From Oscillospiraceae bacterium (GTDB lineage Bacteria > Bacillota > Clostridia > Oscillospirales > Ruminococcaceae): a stretch of 64,000 nt of DNA. Of the stretch, positions 16,663 to 24,993 are shown piece after piece. The position numbers were made by a program, and so were the translations under genes. Within the stretch, counting starts at the first letter, position 1. The number at the start of each line of letters is the position of its first letter. The notes under the pieces were generated by a model that worked only from the letters and a program-made list of their open reading frames with translations, did no database searches and was not told the DNA's origin. The stretch spans positions 4,109 through 68,108 of the forward strand of contig JAHZAU010000011.1 in NCBI GenBank assembly GCA_019423755.1, read 5' to 3'.

Positions 16663-18171
16663 TTATTTCAGCTCGATCTCCTCCAACTCCTGGGGCGGCA
16701 GCGCCTTGGAGGAGCGCAGCACAAACTCCTGCAGCGCCTTGCGGGCCTTGGCGATCTCGATGTTGGTGCCCGCTCCGGCGATGCAGCCGCCGGGACAGGC
16801 CATGCCCTCGATAAGGCAGCCGTTCATCTTGCCGGCCTTAGCCAGGGTGAGGATCTTGCGGCAGTCGGCCAAGCCCTCGGCGTGCTGGATCTGCACCGGG
16901 GTGCCGGGGTAGTATTCGTTGACGCACTTCTGGATGGCGGCGGCCACGCCTCCCGCCGCGGCGTAGCTGCGTCCGGCGCCGGTAGCGTCGTGGAAGGAGG
17001 ACTCCGCCTCAAACTGGCTCAGGTCGATGCCCTTGGCGTCAAACATGGCCAGCAGTTCCTCAAAGGTGATTACGAAGTCCACGTCGCTGCGGATGTCCTC
17101 CCGCATAGCTTCCAGCTTTTTGGCGGCGCAGGGGCCGATGAACACCACCTTGGCGTTGGGATGCTCCTTTTTGATGGTGCGGGCGGTGGCCACCATGGGG
17201 GTCAGCTCCTGGGACACCTGCCCCACCAGGTCGGGGAAGTATTTGCGGGTGAGCATGACCCAGGAAGAGCAGCAGGAGGTCAGCAGGAAGGGCAGCTCGC
17301 CGGTGACCACCTTGTTGACGTATTCGTGAGCCTCGGTGACAGCGCCGATGTCCGCGCCCAGCGCCACCTCATACACCTGGGAGAAGCCCAGCTGCTGCAG
17401 CGCCGCCTTGATGTTGCGGGGGTTGATGTTGGGGCCAAACTGCCCCACAAAGGCCGGGGCGATCTCCGCCACCACCTGGCCGCCCTGTGCAAGGCACCGG
17501 ATCAGCTGGAACAGCTGGCTTTTGTCCGAAATGGCGCCGAAGGGGCAGCTGACCATGCACATGCCGCAAGAAACGCACTTTTCGTTGTTGATCTGCGCCC
17601 GTCCGAAGGCGTCGGAGCCGATGGCCCCCACGCCGCAGGCCCGCTGGCAGGGGCGTTCCTTTTTGGCGATGGCGTCGTAAGGGCAGTTGGCCTTGCACTT
17701 GCCGCACTTGATGCACTTGCTCTGGTCGATATAGGAGCGGCCCTTGACCATGGTGATGGCTCCCACCGGGCACACCTGGCGGCAGGGGTGGGCAAAACAG
17801 CCTTTGCACTGGTCGCTGACCTCATAGCGGTTCTCCTCGCAGCCGGAGCAGGCCGAGGGGATGACCTGCATCAGCGGCGGCTCGTAGTACTTCTGGTCGA
17901 TGTTGCTTTCCTCCACGCCGGCGGTCAGATGGACCGGTTTGTCCTCCGGCCGCAGAGAAAGGCCCATGGCCAGCCGCACCTGCTCGCTGACCACCGCTCG
18001 GATGCGGTAGACCTGCTCGGGGTAGTTCTCCATGCTTTCATCCACCAAGCGGTAGGGGATGGCTTCCAGCTCACTGCCCAGGTTTTCCGGCGTGGCGGTA
18101 AACGCCACCCGGGCCACCTCCCGAAACACGCTTCGGCGCATCTCCCGCACCGGGGTGTGCAAACCTCTCAT
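16663..18171 (-). CDS. Monomeric [FeFe] hydrogenase (group B-like)
   Basis: A 502-residue iron-only hydrogenase-family protein. Several [4Fe-4S] ferredoxin motifs (CIKCGKCKANCP at 153-164, CVSCGMCMVSCP at 199-210, plus CSGC and CKGC pairs upstream) feed the H-cluster domain. Its three signatures are TSCCSSW (298-304), GPCAAKK (346-352) and EGMACPGGC (455-463). These keep the proton-transfer and cluster cysteines, although L1 has Ser-Ser in place of Pro-x. It should evolve or oxidise H2 with ferredoxin. No maturation or partner subunit genes are adjacent. The start follows AAGGAGG. The promoter is embedded in an inverted repeat. Confidence 0.85.
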   Translation of the reverse strand: MRGLHTPVREMRRSVFREVARVAFTATPENLGSELEAIPYRLVDESMENYPEQVYRIRAVVSEQVRLAMGLSLRPEDKPVHLTAGVEESNIDQKYYEPPLMQVIPSACSGCEENRYEVSDQCKGCFAHPCRQVCPVGAITMVKGRSYIDQSKCIKCGKCKANCPYDAIAKKERPCQRACGVGAIGSDAFGRAQINNEKCVSCGMCMVSCPFGAISDKSQLFQLIRCLAQGGQVVAEIAPAFVGQFGPNINPRNIKAALQQLGFSQVYEVALGADIGAVTEAHEYVNKVVTGELPFLLTSCCSSWVMLTRKYFPDLVGQVSQELTPMVATARTIKKEHPNAKVVFIGPCAAKKLEAMREDIRSDVDFVITFEELLAMFDAKGIDLSQFEAESSFHDATGAGRSYAAAGGVAAAIQKCVNEYYPGTPVQIQHAEGLADCRKILTLAKAGKMNGCLIEGMACPGGCIAGAGTNIEIAKARKALQEFVLRSSKALPPQELEEIELK

Positions 18172-18239
18172 AGCCGCTTCCTCCTTCTAGCTTTCCGGGT
18201 AGGGATATCCCGCCGGAAAAAGATTGTTATATTTTCTAC

Positions 18240-18272
18240 AATTAGGATACTCTATCTTGCCCCTAATTGCAA
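18240..18272 (-). promoter_or_regulatory. Hydrogenase promoter within an inverted repeat
   Basis: On the minus strand TTGCAA (18267-18272), a 17-nt spacer and TATCCT (18244-18249). The 8-bp inverted repeat CAATTAGG (18240-18247) and CCTAATTG (18262-18269) overlaps both hexamers, an arrangement typical of a repressor operator. Confidence 0.55.
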
Positions 18273-18292
18273 GATAAATTTCATCCTGCAAG

Positions 18293-18323
18293 AAAAAAAC
18301 CACCCCAGGCGGCCCTGAGATGG
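18293..18323 (-). terminator. Terminator of the secreted-protein gene
   Basis: On the minus strand CCATCTCAGG and CCTGGGGTGG pair with two mismatches around a GCCG loop, then T7. Confidence 0.8.
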
Positions 18324-18333
18324 CTTTTTTCTG

Positions 18334-19398
18334 CTATTTTACCACTTTTTGCAGGAATTGCGTATCTTCCTTGTTCAGCTGGTAGGTGGCGTCCTCCCGG
18401 GCGTCGTAATACATGGCGCGGCTTTCCTCGTTTCCGGGCACCCACAGGGGGATGCTCTCCCAGCCGGCGGCGCCCCGTTCCAGCCAGATGGAATAGTTGT
18501 TCCCGGTGCTGGGGCGGCCGTCCTGAAGCTTCTCGGCCCGGCGCAGCACGCCGGTCAGCTGCTGGGGCGGCACCGCCCCGCCGGAGGACCACACGGCCTT
18601 GCTGTCCTGCTGGCGAACCACCGCCGCCTTCTGCACGCCGTCCAGCGTCAGGGTCACATCCAGAAGGCCGGAGCCGGTCCCGTCCAGATAGTAGGTATTG
18701 GAAAGGCCGTTGGCCTGCACCTGCACCCAGTACCACTGCCTCGGCAGATCAGAAAGCCCTACCGCGCCCCAAATGTCGCTCACATGGCGCCACTCGGTCT
18801 CGTCCAGCAGCACCGGACGGCGGTTTTCCGGCGGCATGGGGGCGAAGGAAACGCCGCTCCAATCCACCTGAGAGGGGTCGGGCGCGTCCGCCCGTGGCGT
18901 GGGAGAAAGGGTCAGTTCCGGCACGCTGTCCTGGGCTTCCTGCCCCGCCTGGGAGCAGATCCAAACCTCGGCGCCGGGGAGCGGGTCGCCGTTTTCATCG
19001 ATGATGGTGATCTCTAAGCCTTGTTTGTGCTTGCGGGCCGCTTGCAGCGGGCTGTCCTCGGTCCAGACGACGGTGCGGGCGGTTTGGGTTCCGGTGCCCT
19101 CCTCCACCGTCAGGGAGACGGTGCGCCGGGCATCCTGCCGCGGGTCGGAGATGGTCAGCTCCTCCTTGCCCACCGGGCAGGAAAGGGTAGCCTTGCCCTC
19201 CGGGCCGGTACGGGTGAAGCTCTCGCCGTTTTCCACCAGCAGGTCCGCTACCGCCAATCCTTTTTTGTCCACCACCTTGACCTCCACCTGCCGGGAAGGC
19301 GGCTCGGGGCGCTTGACCTGGGGGCGGCTGTCCGCCCAGACGGTCATCCCCTGCATCAGCAGCAGGGCCGCAGCCAGTGCGGCAATCTGTTTCTTCAT
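18334..19398 (-). CDS. Secreted protein with two carboxypeptidase-regulatory-like beta domains
   Basis: A 354-residue protein that I do not recognise as a named family. A clear signal peptide occupies about residues 1-25, ending near VWADS with no lipobox. Two short Ig/CarboxypepD-reg-like segments follow. One begins VEVKVVDKKGLAVADLLV (about 40), the other LEITIIDENGDPLPGAEVWI (about 125). Both show the pattern of a beta strand, Gly-Asp turn and 'plug-in' substituent found in CNA-B/SpaA-type surface domains. The C-terminus has no anchor or LPXTG. The start follows AAGGAGGAAGG. It is monocistronic. It probably acts outside the membrane; function unknown. Confidence 0.6.
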   Translation of the reverse strand: MKKQIAALAAALLLMQGMTVWADSRPQVKRPEPPSRQVEVKVVDKKGLAVADLLVENGESFTRTGPEGKATLSCPVGKEELTISDPRQDARRTVSLTVEEGTGTQTARTVVWTEDSPLQAARKHKQGLEITIIDENGDPLPGAEVWICSQAGQEAQDSVPELTLSPTPRADAPDPSQVDWSGVSFAPMPPENRRPVLLDETEWRHVSDIWGAVGLSDLPRQWYWVQVQANGLSNTYYLDGTGSGLLDVTLTLDGVQKAAVVRQQDSKAVWSSGGAVPPQQLTGVLRRAEKLQDGRPSTGNNYSIWLERGAAGWESIPLWVPGNEESRAMYYDAREDATYQLNKEDTQFLQKVVK

Positions 19399-19522
19399 GG
19401 TTCCTTCCTCCTTTTTGCTTTCTTTTCTCCTTAGTGCCCGCCGGGGGCCGTTTTGCTGCACCGGCTAAGGGAAATTCTCCCTTTGGCACAAGCTTTGGGC
19501 GCCCGCCTTTCCCAGGATGCAC

Positions 19523-19557
19523 AAAATCCCCCGGCCTTCTCCCGGCCGGGGGATTTT
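19523..19557 (-). terminator. Terminator after spoIIIE/ftsK
   Basis: AAAATCCCCCGGCC (19523-19536) pairs perfectly with GGCCGGGGGATTTT (19544-19557). Confidence 0.85.
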
Positions 19558-19567
19558 CCTTTGGGGG

Positions 19568-22567
19568 TTAATAGTTTCGTTTTTCGTCCTCTGCCTTCTG
19601 AGCGGAGATGAGCTTCATCTCCATCCAGCGCTCCTTGCTGATGAGCACCTGGCGGGGCTTGCTGCCCTCGAAGGGGCCGATGATGCCCTTTTCCTCCATG
19701 GCGTCCATGATTCGGGCCGCCCGGGCGTAACCCAGCTTGAGCTTGCGCTGCAGCAGGGAGGTGGAGGCGATGCCGCTTTCCACCACGCACTCGATGGCGC
19801 TGGGCAGCATCTCGTCCTCCTCGTCAAAGCCGCCGCCTTCGCCCTTGTCGCCCTTCTTCTTGTCGGCGACGGTGTGGCGGTCGATCTCCTCGATGATCTG
19901 CTGGTCGTAGGTCAGCTTCATGCCGGACTGCTTGATGAACTCCACGATGCGCTCCACCTCGCCGTCGGTGACAAAGCAGCCCTGGACGCGGGTGGGCTTG
20001 CTGGCTCCCACCGGGGAGAAGAGCATATCACCGCGGCCCAACAGCTTTTCGGCGCCCGCCGAGTCCAGGATGGTGCGGGAGTCGATCTGGGAGGATACCG
20101 CAAAGGCGATACGGGAGGGGATGTTTGCCTTGATGACGCCGGTGATGACGTCCACCGACGGACGCTGGGTGGCGATGACCAGGTGCATCCCCGCGGCGCG
20201 GGCCATCTGGGCCAGACGGCAGATGGAGTCCTCCACCTCGCCGGGCGCCGCCATCATCAGGTCGGCCAGCTCGTCGATGATGATGACCACCTGGGGCATG
20301 GGGCGCACCCCTTTTTCCGCCGCCATGCGGTTGTAGCCCTTCAGGTCGCGGACGTTGTTGTCCTTAAAGAGCTGGTAACGGTTGAGCATCTCGTTGACCG
20401 CCCAGCTCAGGGCACCGGCGGCCTTCTTCGGGTCGGTGACCACCGGCACCAGCAGGTGCGGAATGCCGTTGTAGATGCCAAGCTCCACCATCTTCGGGTC
20501 GATGAGCAGCATCTTCACCTCCTGCGGGGTGGACTTGTACAGCAGGCTGACGATGAGGGAGTTGATGCACACCGACTTACCGGAACCGGTGGCGCCGGCG
20601 ATGAGCACGTGGGGCATCTTGCCCAGGTCGGCGATGGTGACCTGACCGGCGATATCCCGTCCCAGGGCCACCGACAAGCGGCTTTCCGCCCGGTCAAATT
20701 CCTCCGATTCCAGCATCTCCCGGATGGAGACGGTGCTTACTGTCTTGTTGGGCACCTCGATGCCCACGGCGGGCTTGCCGGGGATGGGCGCTTCGATGCG
20801 CACGCCGGAAGCCGCCAGGTTCAGGGCGATGTCGTCGGCCAGATTGGTGATGCGGCTGATCTTCACTCCGGCGGAAGGCTGCAGCTCATAGCGGGTCACC
20901 GCCGGGCCGCGGGCAATATCGATGATGCGGGTCTGGACGCCGAAGCTCTGGAGGGTGTCCACCAGCTTTTCGGCGTTGTGGCGCAGCTCCTCCTGCAGGT
21001 CGCTTTGGTCGGGCTGCTGGATGTCGTTGAGGATCTCCACCGGCGGGAAGATGTACTCCGGCTCCGGCTCGGGTTCCGGCTCCTCCTCGGTCACCGAGAA
21101 GGACACACCCTCCCGGCCGATGCCTTCCTCCGAAAGGCGCTCCGGCGGCACCTCGATGACCTCGAAGTCGGTGCTGCGGCGCAGGGTGGGCCGGGCCGGT
21201 TCGGTCCCGGCGGTGGAAGCAACCGGGGCTTCCTGTTCCACAGGCTGGGATACAGGCTGGGACATGGGTTTGGAGGCGGGAGCGGCTGCCAGGGCCTCCT
21301 GGGGGAGGCTTGGCTGGGATACAGTCGGCTCCTCCGTCCGCAGATGTACCGCCGGCGGGAAGACCGCCTGGCCTTTTGCCTTGGCGTCCATCATCCGCAC
21401 CAGTTCTTCCGGGCGGATCAGGTCCTCGGGCTCCATCTCCGCCTCCATGCGGCGCAGGCTCTCCCGTCCATCGCCAAAGTCGGTCACCGGGCGGATGAGA
21501 TCCTGGTTTTCGTCAAACAGGTCCACAAAGACGTCATCTTCTTCCTCCTCCGGCTGCGGGGCAGCAGGGGCCGGGTCGGGGGTCTTGGGGCCCATAATGC
21601 GGCTGATCAGGTCGTCGATCTCAGAGGTGGGGCTTTCCTCCACCGGAGCTTCCTCCACGGCAGCCGGGGCAGCGACTTCCTCGGCCGGGGGCGCCGGTTC
21701 CTCCTTGGGAGCCTCCTCCTGAGGCTGGGGGGTACGCTCCTTCCAAGCGTCCCGCCGCGCCTGCTGGATGCGCTCCTCGGTGATCTCATCCAGCTGTTCT
21801 TCCTTCTTCTGCTTTGCCTTTTCAAAGCTGCTCATCCGCGGGGTAACCGGCTCGTCCTCCTGGGGCGGCACCGGCTCTCCCACCGGGATGTCGATATTAA
21901 AGCTGGGGCGGGCAGCCCGCTGCTCCTCCTGGCGCTGGGCGCGCACCCGCTGGCGCTCCTCGGCGTGGGCCACATACACTTCCTCGATCTTCTTCACCGG
22001 TTTTTTGGCCGAAAGATACAGCCCCACCAGTGTCCCGCCGGTAAGAATCATGATGCACACAAAGATCAGCAGCACCATGGTGATGCGGGCGCCGGTCTCG
22101 CCGAACCAATACATCAGCGGCAGCCCGAACAGCGCCGAGATAGCCCCGCCGCTTTCCAGCTTGATGCCGCCTTCAAAAAGATAGACGATCTTTTCAATCA
22201 GGTTGCCGCTGGGGATGCCCTCCCCAAACACCTGGGTCGCCCCGCTGAAAAGACACACCAGGATGAGGGTCTGCCACACCTTGTGCCCCACCGGGCCCAG
22301 GGGCTTGTCCAGGGTGGTCATCACCGCTATGTAAAGAAAGATGGGGGCAATCAGATAGGCGCTCCACCCAAAGGTGCCTAAGATCAGATTGTGGAACCAC
22401 TGCCACACATTCTGTCCCGGGATCAGGGTGATGAAAAATAAAAGCAGCCCAAAGGCAAACACCACGATCGCCCAAAGCTGCTGGCGGGCCTTTTGCTCCG
22501 CCTTTTCCCGTTCCCGCTGGCGCTGGGCCGCGGTTTTGGTTTTCGAAGAGGTTCCTTTCGTTGGCAT
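19568..22567 (-). CDS. spoIIIE: DNA translocase FtsK/SpoIIIE
   Basis: A 999-residue ATP-driven DNA pump that moves chromosomal DNA through the division or sporulation septum. The N-terminus has four membrane segments within residues about 30-170. A long acidic, Pro/Glu-rich linker (about 190-480) precedes the alpha/beta motor. The P-loop GATGSGKS is near residue 656, Walker B is VVIIIDELADLM, and the C-terminal gamma winged helix (about 910-980) reads KOPS/SRS sites. It is longer than B. subtilis SpoIIIE because of the linker. Gene order tepA-ylzJ-spoIIIE is the classic Firmicutes arrangement and supports the name. Confidence 0.95.
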   Translation of the reverse strand: MPTKGTSSKTKTAAQRQREREKAEQKARQQLWAIVVFAFGLLLFFITLIPGQNVWQWFHNLILGTFGWSAYLIAPIFLYIAVMTTLDKPLGPVGHKVWQTLILVCLFSGATQVFGEGIPSGNLIEKIVYLFEGGIKLESGGAISALFGLPLMYWFGETGARITMVLLIFVCIMILTGGTLVGLYLSAKKPVKKIEEVYVAHAEERQRVRAQRQEEQRAARPSFNIDIPVGEPVPPQEDEPVTPRMSSFEKAKQKKEEQLDEITEERIQQARRDAWKERTPQPQEEAPKEEPAPPAEEVAAPAAVEEAPVEESPTSEIDDLISRIMGPKTPDPAPAAPQPEEEEDDVFVDLFDENQDLIRPVTDFGDGRESLRRMEAEMEPEDLIRPEELVRMMDAKAKGQAVFPPAVHLRTEEPTVSQPSLPQEALAAAPASKPMSQPVSQPVEQEAPVASTAGTEPARPTLRRSTDFEVIEVPPERLSEEGIGREGVSFSVTEEEPEPEPEPEYIFPPVEILNDIQQPDQSDLQEELRHNAEKLVDTLQSFGVQTRIIDIARGPAVTRYELQPSAGVKISRITNLADDIALNLAASGVRIEAPIPGKPAVGIEVPNKTVSTVSIREMLESEEFDRAESRLSVALGRDIAGQVTIADLGKMPHVLIAGATGSGKSVCINSLIVSLLYKSTPQEVKMLLIDPKMVELGIYNGIPHLLVPVVTDPKKAAGALSWAVNEMLNRYQLFKDNNVRDLKGYNRMAAEKGVRPMPQVVIIIDELADLMMAAPGEVEDSICRLAQMARAAGMHLVIATQRPSVDVITGVIKANIPSRIAFAVSSQIDSRTILDSAGAEKLLGRGDMLFSPVGASKPTRVQGCFVTDGEVERIVEFIKQSGMKLTYDQQIIEEIDRHTVADKKKGDKGEGGGFDEEDEMLPSAIECVVESGIASTSLLQRKLKLGYARAARIMDAMEEKGIIGPFEGSKPRQVLISKERWMEMKLISAQKAEDEKRNY

Positions 22568-22630
22568 AGTCTGGTCCTTTCCCCGGCGGCGGTGCCGCCG
22601 TTTATGTAACGCCGCCCTCCGGCGGCTGTG

Positions 22631-22864
22631 CTAGCTGTTATTTTGCGGGGGGTCTGGCTGTTCTCCGGCAGGGAGCACCGTCCCCACCGTGACCGTCGGG
22701 TCCAAAAACGCCCGCGGGTCGGTGGAACAGATGCGCTCCACCACAAAGCCTGTCTCCCCCATGCGGCCTTCCAGGATGCCCCTGGCAAAGGGACGCTGCT
22801 GGGCCGGGCCTTGCGGCGCGCTGCCCATCACCTGCCAGGGCGGTACGATGGTGTACAAAACCAT
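22631..22864 (-). CDS. ylzJ: YlzJ-like protein
   Basis: A 77-residue protein that opens with MVLYTIVPPW, the conserved start of the YlzJ-like family, which lies between tepA and spoIIIE in many spore-formers. There is no signal peptide or metal motif. The function is unknown. The start at 22864 follows AAAGGAGGGG, and the stop codon of tepA lies 1 nt upstream, so the two are translationally coupled. Two GC-rich hairpins without U-runs lie between this gene and spoIIIE. Confidence 0.8.
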   Translation of the reverse strand: MVLYTIVPPWQVMGSAPQGPAQQRPFARGILEGRMGETGFVVERICSTDPRAFLDPTVTVGTVLPAGEQPDPPQNNS

Positions 22865-22865
22865 G

Positions 22866-23633
22866 TTACCCCTCCTTTGGCCTCTCCCCGGACGGGGCAT
22901 CCTCCCCGCCGGGCTGCTGCTCTTCGATCATGCCGTACAGGCAGGCGATGGCGTCCGCCAGCCCGCCCAGATGGTCGATGAGCCCTTCTTCCACCGCCTG
23001 CTCCCCGTCCAAGACGGTACCCACGTCCATGACAAGCTCCCCGGTGTTCATCATCAGCCGGCGGAAGTTTTCCGAGTCGATGGAGGAGTTGTCCACCACA
23101 AAGCGGACGATGCGCTCCTGCATCTTGTCGAAGTAGGACAGGGTCTGCGGCACCCCCAGCACCAGGCCGTTCATCCGCACCGGATGCACCGTCATGGTGG
23201 CCGAAGGGGCGATAAAGGACTGCCGGGCGCTGCAGGCCAGCGGCACCCCGATGGAATGTCCCCCGCCCAGCACCAGCGAGACGGTGGGCTTCTTCATCCC
23301 GGAGATCAGCTCCGCGATGGCCAGCCCCGCCTCCACATCGCCCCCCACCGTGTTGAGCACAATCAGCAGGCCCTGGATCTCCGGGTCCTGCTCGATGGCC
23401 ACCAGCTGAGGGATCACATGCTCGTATTTGGTGGTTTTGTTCTGGGGCGGCAGGATATAATGCCCCTCGATCTGCCCCACGATGGTCAGCACGTGGATCA
23501 CATGCCGGGCCTTCTGGATGGTCACCGAGCCGGACTGCAGGATCTGCTCCCGGCAGGCGGCTTCCTCCTCCAGCGTCTCCTCCTCGGGAGCCTGGCAGGC
23601 CTGGGCTTTGGGGGGCTGTTTCTTTTTTTTCAC
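22866..23633 (-). CDS. tepA: ClpP-class serine protease TepA (translocation-enhancing)
   Basis: A 255-residue ClpP/crotonase-fold protein. It has no signal peptide but carries the ClpP-like glycine-rich loop in GGDVEAGLAIAELI and the nucleophile region GGGHSIGVPLACSA. B. subtilis TepA (YmfB) is linked to protein translocation and sporulation. I choose the GTG at 23633 (KKKKQPPK N-terminus), about 10 nt after an AGGTGAGG ribosome site. The longer frame crosses the promoter. First gene of the tepA-ylzJ-spoIIIE operon. Confidence 0.82.
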   Translation of the reverse strand: MKKKKQPPKAQACQAPEEETLEEEAACREQILQSGSVTIQKARHVIHVLTIVGQIEGHYILPPQNKTTKYEHVIPQLVAIEQDPEIQGLLIVLNTVGGDVEAGLAIAELISGMKKPTVSLVLGGGHSIGVPLACSARQSFIAPSATMTVHPVRMNGLVLGVPQTLSYFDKMQERIVRFVVDNSSIDSENFRRLMMNTGELVMDVGTVLDGEQAVEEGLIDHLGGLADAIACLYGMIEEQQPGGEDAPSGERPKEG

Positions 23634-23711
23634 GGTATGGCACCTCACCTTACTCAATCTCCGGCACCGCCCGTTTTCCGGGGCGCCTTCTTTGGGTAGT
23701 GTGCGCGCCGA

Positions 23712-23742
23712 GCGGCCGGTTATGCGCACCGGCCGCCTTTTT
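23712..23742. other. GC-rich hairpin in the tepA leader
   Basis: GCGGCCGGT (23712-23720) pairs with ACCGGCCGC (23728-23736). The T5 is on the plus strand, where no gene ends, so on the tepA transcript it is a leader hairpin rather than a terminator. Confidence 0.5.
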
Positions 23743-23759
23743 GAGGAAGCAACACTTTT

Positions 23760-23788
23760 ATTATATCCGCTATCCCTTTTAAAAACAA
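23760..23788 (-). promoter_or_regulatory. Promoter of tepA-ylzJ-spoIIIE
   Basis: On the minus strand TTGTTT (23783-23788), a 17-nt spacer and a perfect TATAAT (23760-23765). It lies downstream of the phage-cluster hairpin, so the two transcription units are separate. Confidence 0.75.
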
Positions 23789-23814
23789 GTCGCACCCTGT
23801 CACCCAAACGCAGC

Positions 23815-23860
23815 AAGCCCCCGGAGGCCAGCCGGTCTGTACCGGTGCCTCCGGGGGCTT
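23815..23860 (-). terminator. Large hairpin closing the phage-like cluster
   Basis: A perfect 14-bp outer stem (AAGCCCCCGGAGGC with its complement at 23847-23860) encloses a CCGGT/ACCGG inner stem. The U-run is weak in the minus direction, but the stem is very stable. Confidence 0.7.
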
Positions 23861-23879
23861 GTATTTTCTTCTGCCGCCG

Positions 23880-24377
23880 TTAATAAAAGGCGATATAGTG
23901 GTAGGTCGTGCCCGACATATTGAGCGTCGATTTTTTCCCGTTGCTCGGAAGACCCGAGGTCTGATATACGCGAAATCCGGTCACGTCCCACTCCATTCCC
24001 AGTGTGGACGCCTGCGGGGTCATGATGCCCGAATACTGAAGGGTCAGGTCGGTGCTGGGTTCCAGCATCACCAGCATCCCGTTTTCCGGGTAGATCACCA
24101 GGATCTTCGGCTCCGCCTCCAGCGGGACCAGCTGGCTGCTCTGGCCGTCGCCCGTGTAGCTGCCTTCCACAATCTTCAGCCCGGAGCCGGAGCCGCCGCC
24201 TGCCGCGTTCCACTTCTCTCGTTCCTCCGCGGTGACATGGGCCACGCTGTCCTCAAAATGCTCCTGGCACTTCTGGTCCAGCTGGTTGTTGTCGAAATTT
24301 ACGTCCTCCATCTTGGGTTTGTCGCTGCCGATAAAGCGGTTCAGCCCCAAAAACGGAGTCTTTTGGCTGCTTGGCAT
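23880..24377 (-). CDS. Short phage tail-fibre-like protein
   Basis: A 165-residue protein that ends the phage-like operon, in the position of xkdV. The N-terminal part has an HVTAEEREKWN helix, a motif typical of phage tail proteins. A glycine linker (GGGSGSG) follows. The C-terminal beta domain starts at KIVEGSYTGDG and ends YHYIAFY, like the tips of many Clostridia prophage fibres. At 165 residues it is very short for a receptor-binding fibre. The start follows AAGGAGG. No chaperone, holin or lysin gene follows it, unlike ordinary prophages. Confidence 0.75.
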   Translation of the reverse strand: MPSSQKTPFLGLNRFIGSDKPKMEDVNFDNNQLDQKCQEHFEDSVAHVTAEEREKWNAAGGGSGSGLKIVEGSYTGDGQSSQLVPLEAEPKILVIYPENGMLVMLEPSTDLTLQYSGIMTPQASTLGMEWDVTGFRVYQTSGLPSNGKKSTLNMSGTTYHYIAFY

Positions 24378-24390
24378 ATGCTTCCTCCTT

Positions 24391-24993
24391 TTATCCCATA
24401 AGCCCCAGTTCCATCTGCTCCCAGCTCAGGTCCAGCCGGTCCAGCTCCTCCCAGCTTCGGTCCATAGCATCCAGCTGCTCCCAACTGGGGCTTCCGGTCT
24501 CCAATTCGATCTCCAGATGCGCCGGCGCCACCGCCTGGATGGCCTGCTTTACCTCGTCCAGATTTAAAAACCCGCCGGTCAGCCCCTGGGTAATGACCCG
24601 CAGACGGCCCTGCTCCGGCAGCTCCTGGATCTCGCACGGGACCCCTGCCGAGCGCAGCGCCCGCTGCATGCCTTCCTGGTTAAAATCGCTGGCGCCCATG
24701 GCCAGGCGGTCCAGTACCATCCGCTGCCGCACCGAAAGGGCCAGCTCTTCCTTCACCGGAATGCCCAGCATCCGTTCCAGACGCTTGAGCTGCTGGCTGT
24801 CGCAGGTCTGTACGAGACACGGCCCCAGCAGCTGCCCTACCGCCTCTTCCAGCGCCTGCAGCCCCACCAGGTAGGCTTCCAGCTCGCACTGGATCAGCGA
24901 ATCGCACCTGCCCTTGGGCGGCTGGGACTGGGCGGCCCGGGGCAGACGGTACAGCCCCAGGCGTTCGAGACTGCGGTATAATCTCTGCCTCAT
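24391..24993 (-). CDS. Baseplate wedge protein, XkdU/YmfQ (DUF2313)-like
   Basis: A 200-residue protein in the position of PBSX xkdU, which links the baseplate J protein to the fibres. The middle has the family pattern ERMLGIPV...LSVRQRMVLDRLAMG. The last 30 residues are a short tandem repeat in which SWEQLD, SWEELD and SWEQME recur about every 10-11 residues, possibly a fibre-docking tail. The start overlaps the stop of the preceding gene as ATGA, indicating translational coupling. GGAGG precedes it. Confidence 0.75.
   Translation of the reverse strand: MRQRLYRSLERLGLYRLPRAAQSQPPKGRCDSLIQCELEAYLVGLQALEEAVGQLLGPCLVQTCDSQQLKRLERMLGIPVKEELALSVRQRMVLDRLAMGASDFNQEGMQRALRSAGVPCEIQELPEQGRLRVITQGLTGGFLNLDEVKQAIQAVAPAHLEIELETGSPSWEQLDAMDRSWEELDRLDLSWEQMELGLMG

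Noticed and set aside
16645..18318. 557-aa open frame opposite the [FeFe] hydrogenase
   Set aside because: Antisense shadow; the hydrogenase motifs are all on the minus strand.
19517..22381. 954-aa open frame opposite spoIIIE/ftsK
   Set aside because: Antisense shadow with repetitive composition and no family features; spoIIIE is certain.
22568..22630. Two GC hairpins between ylzJ and spoIIIE taken as terminators
   Set aside because: Neither is followed by a U-run on the transcribed strand, and spoIIIE has no other obvious promoter, so co-transcription is more likely.
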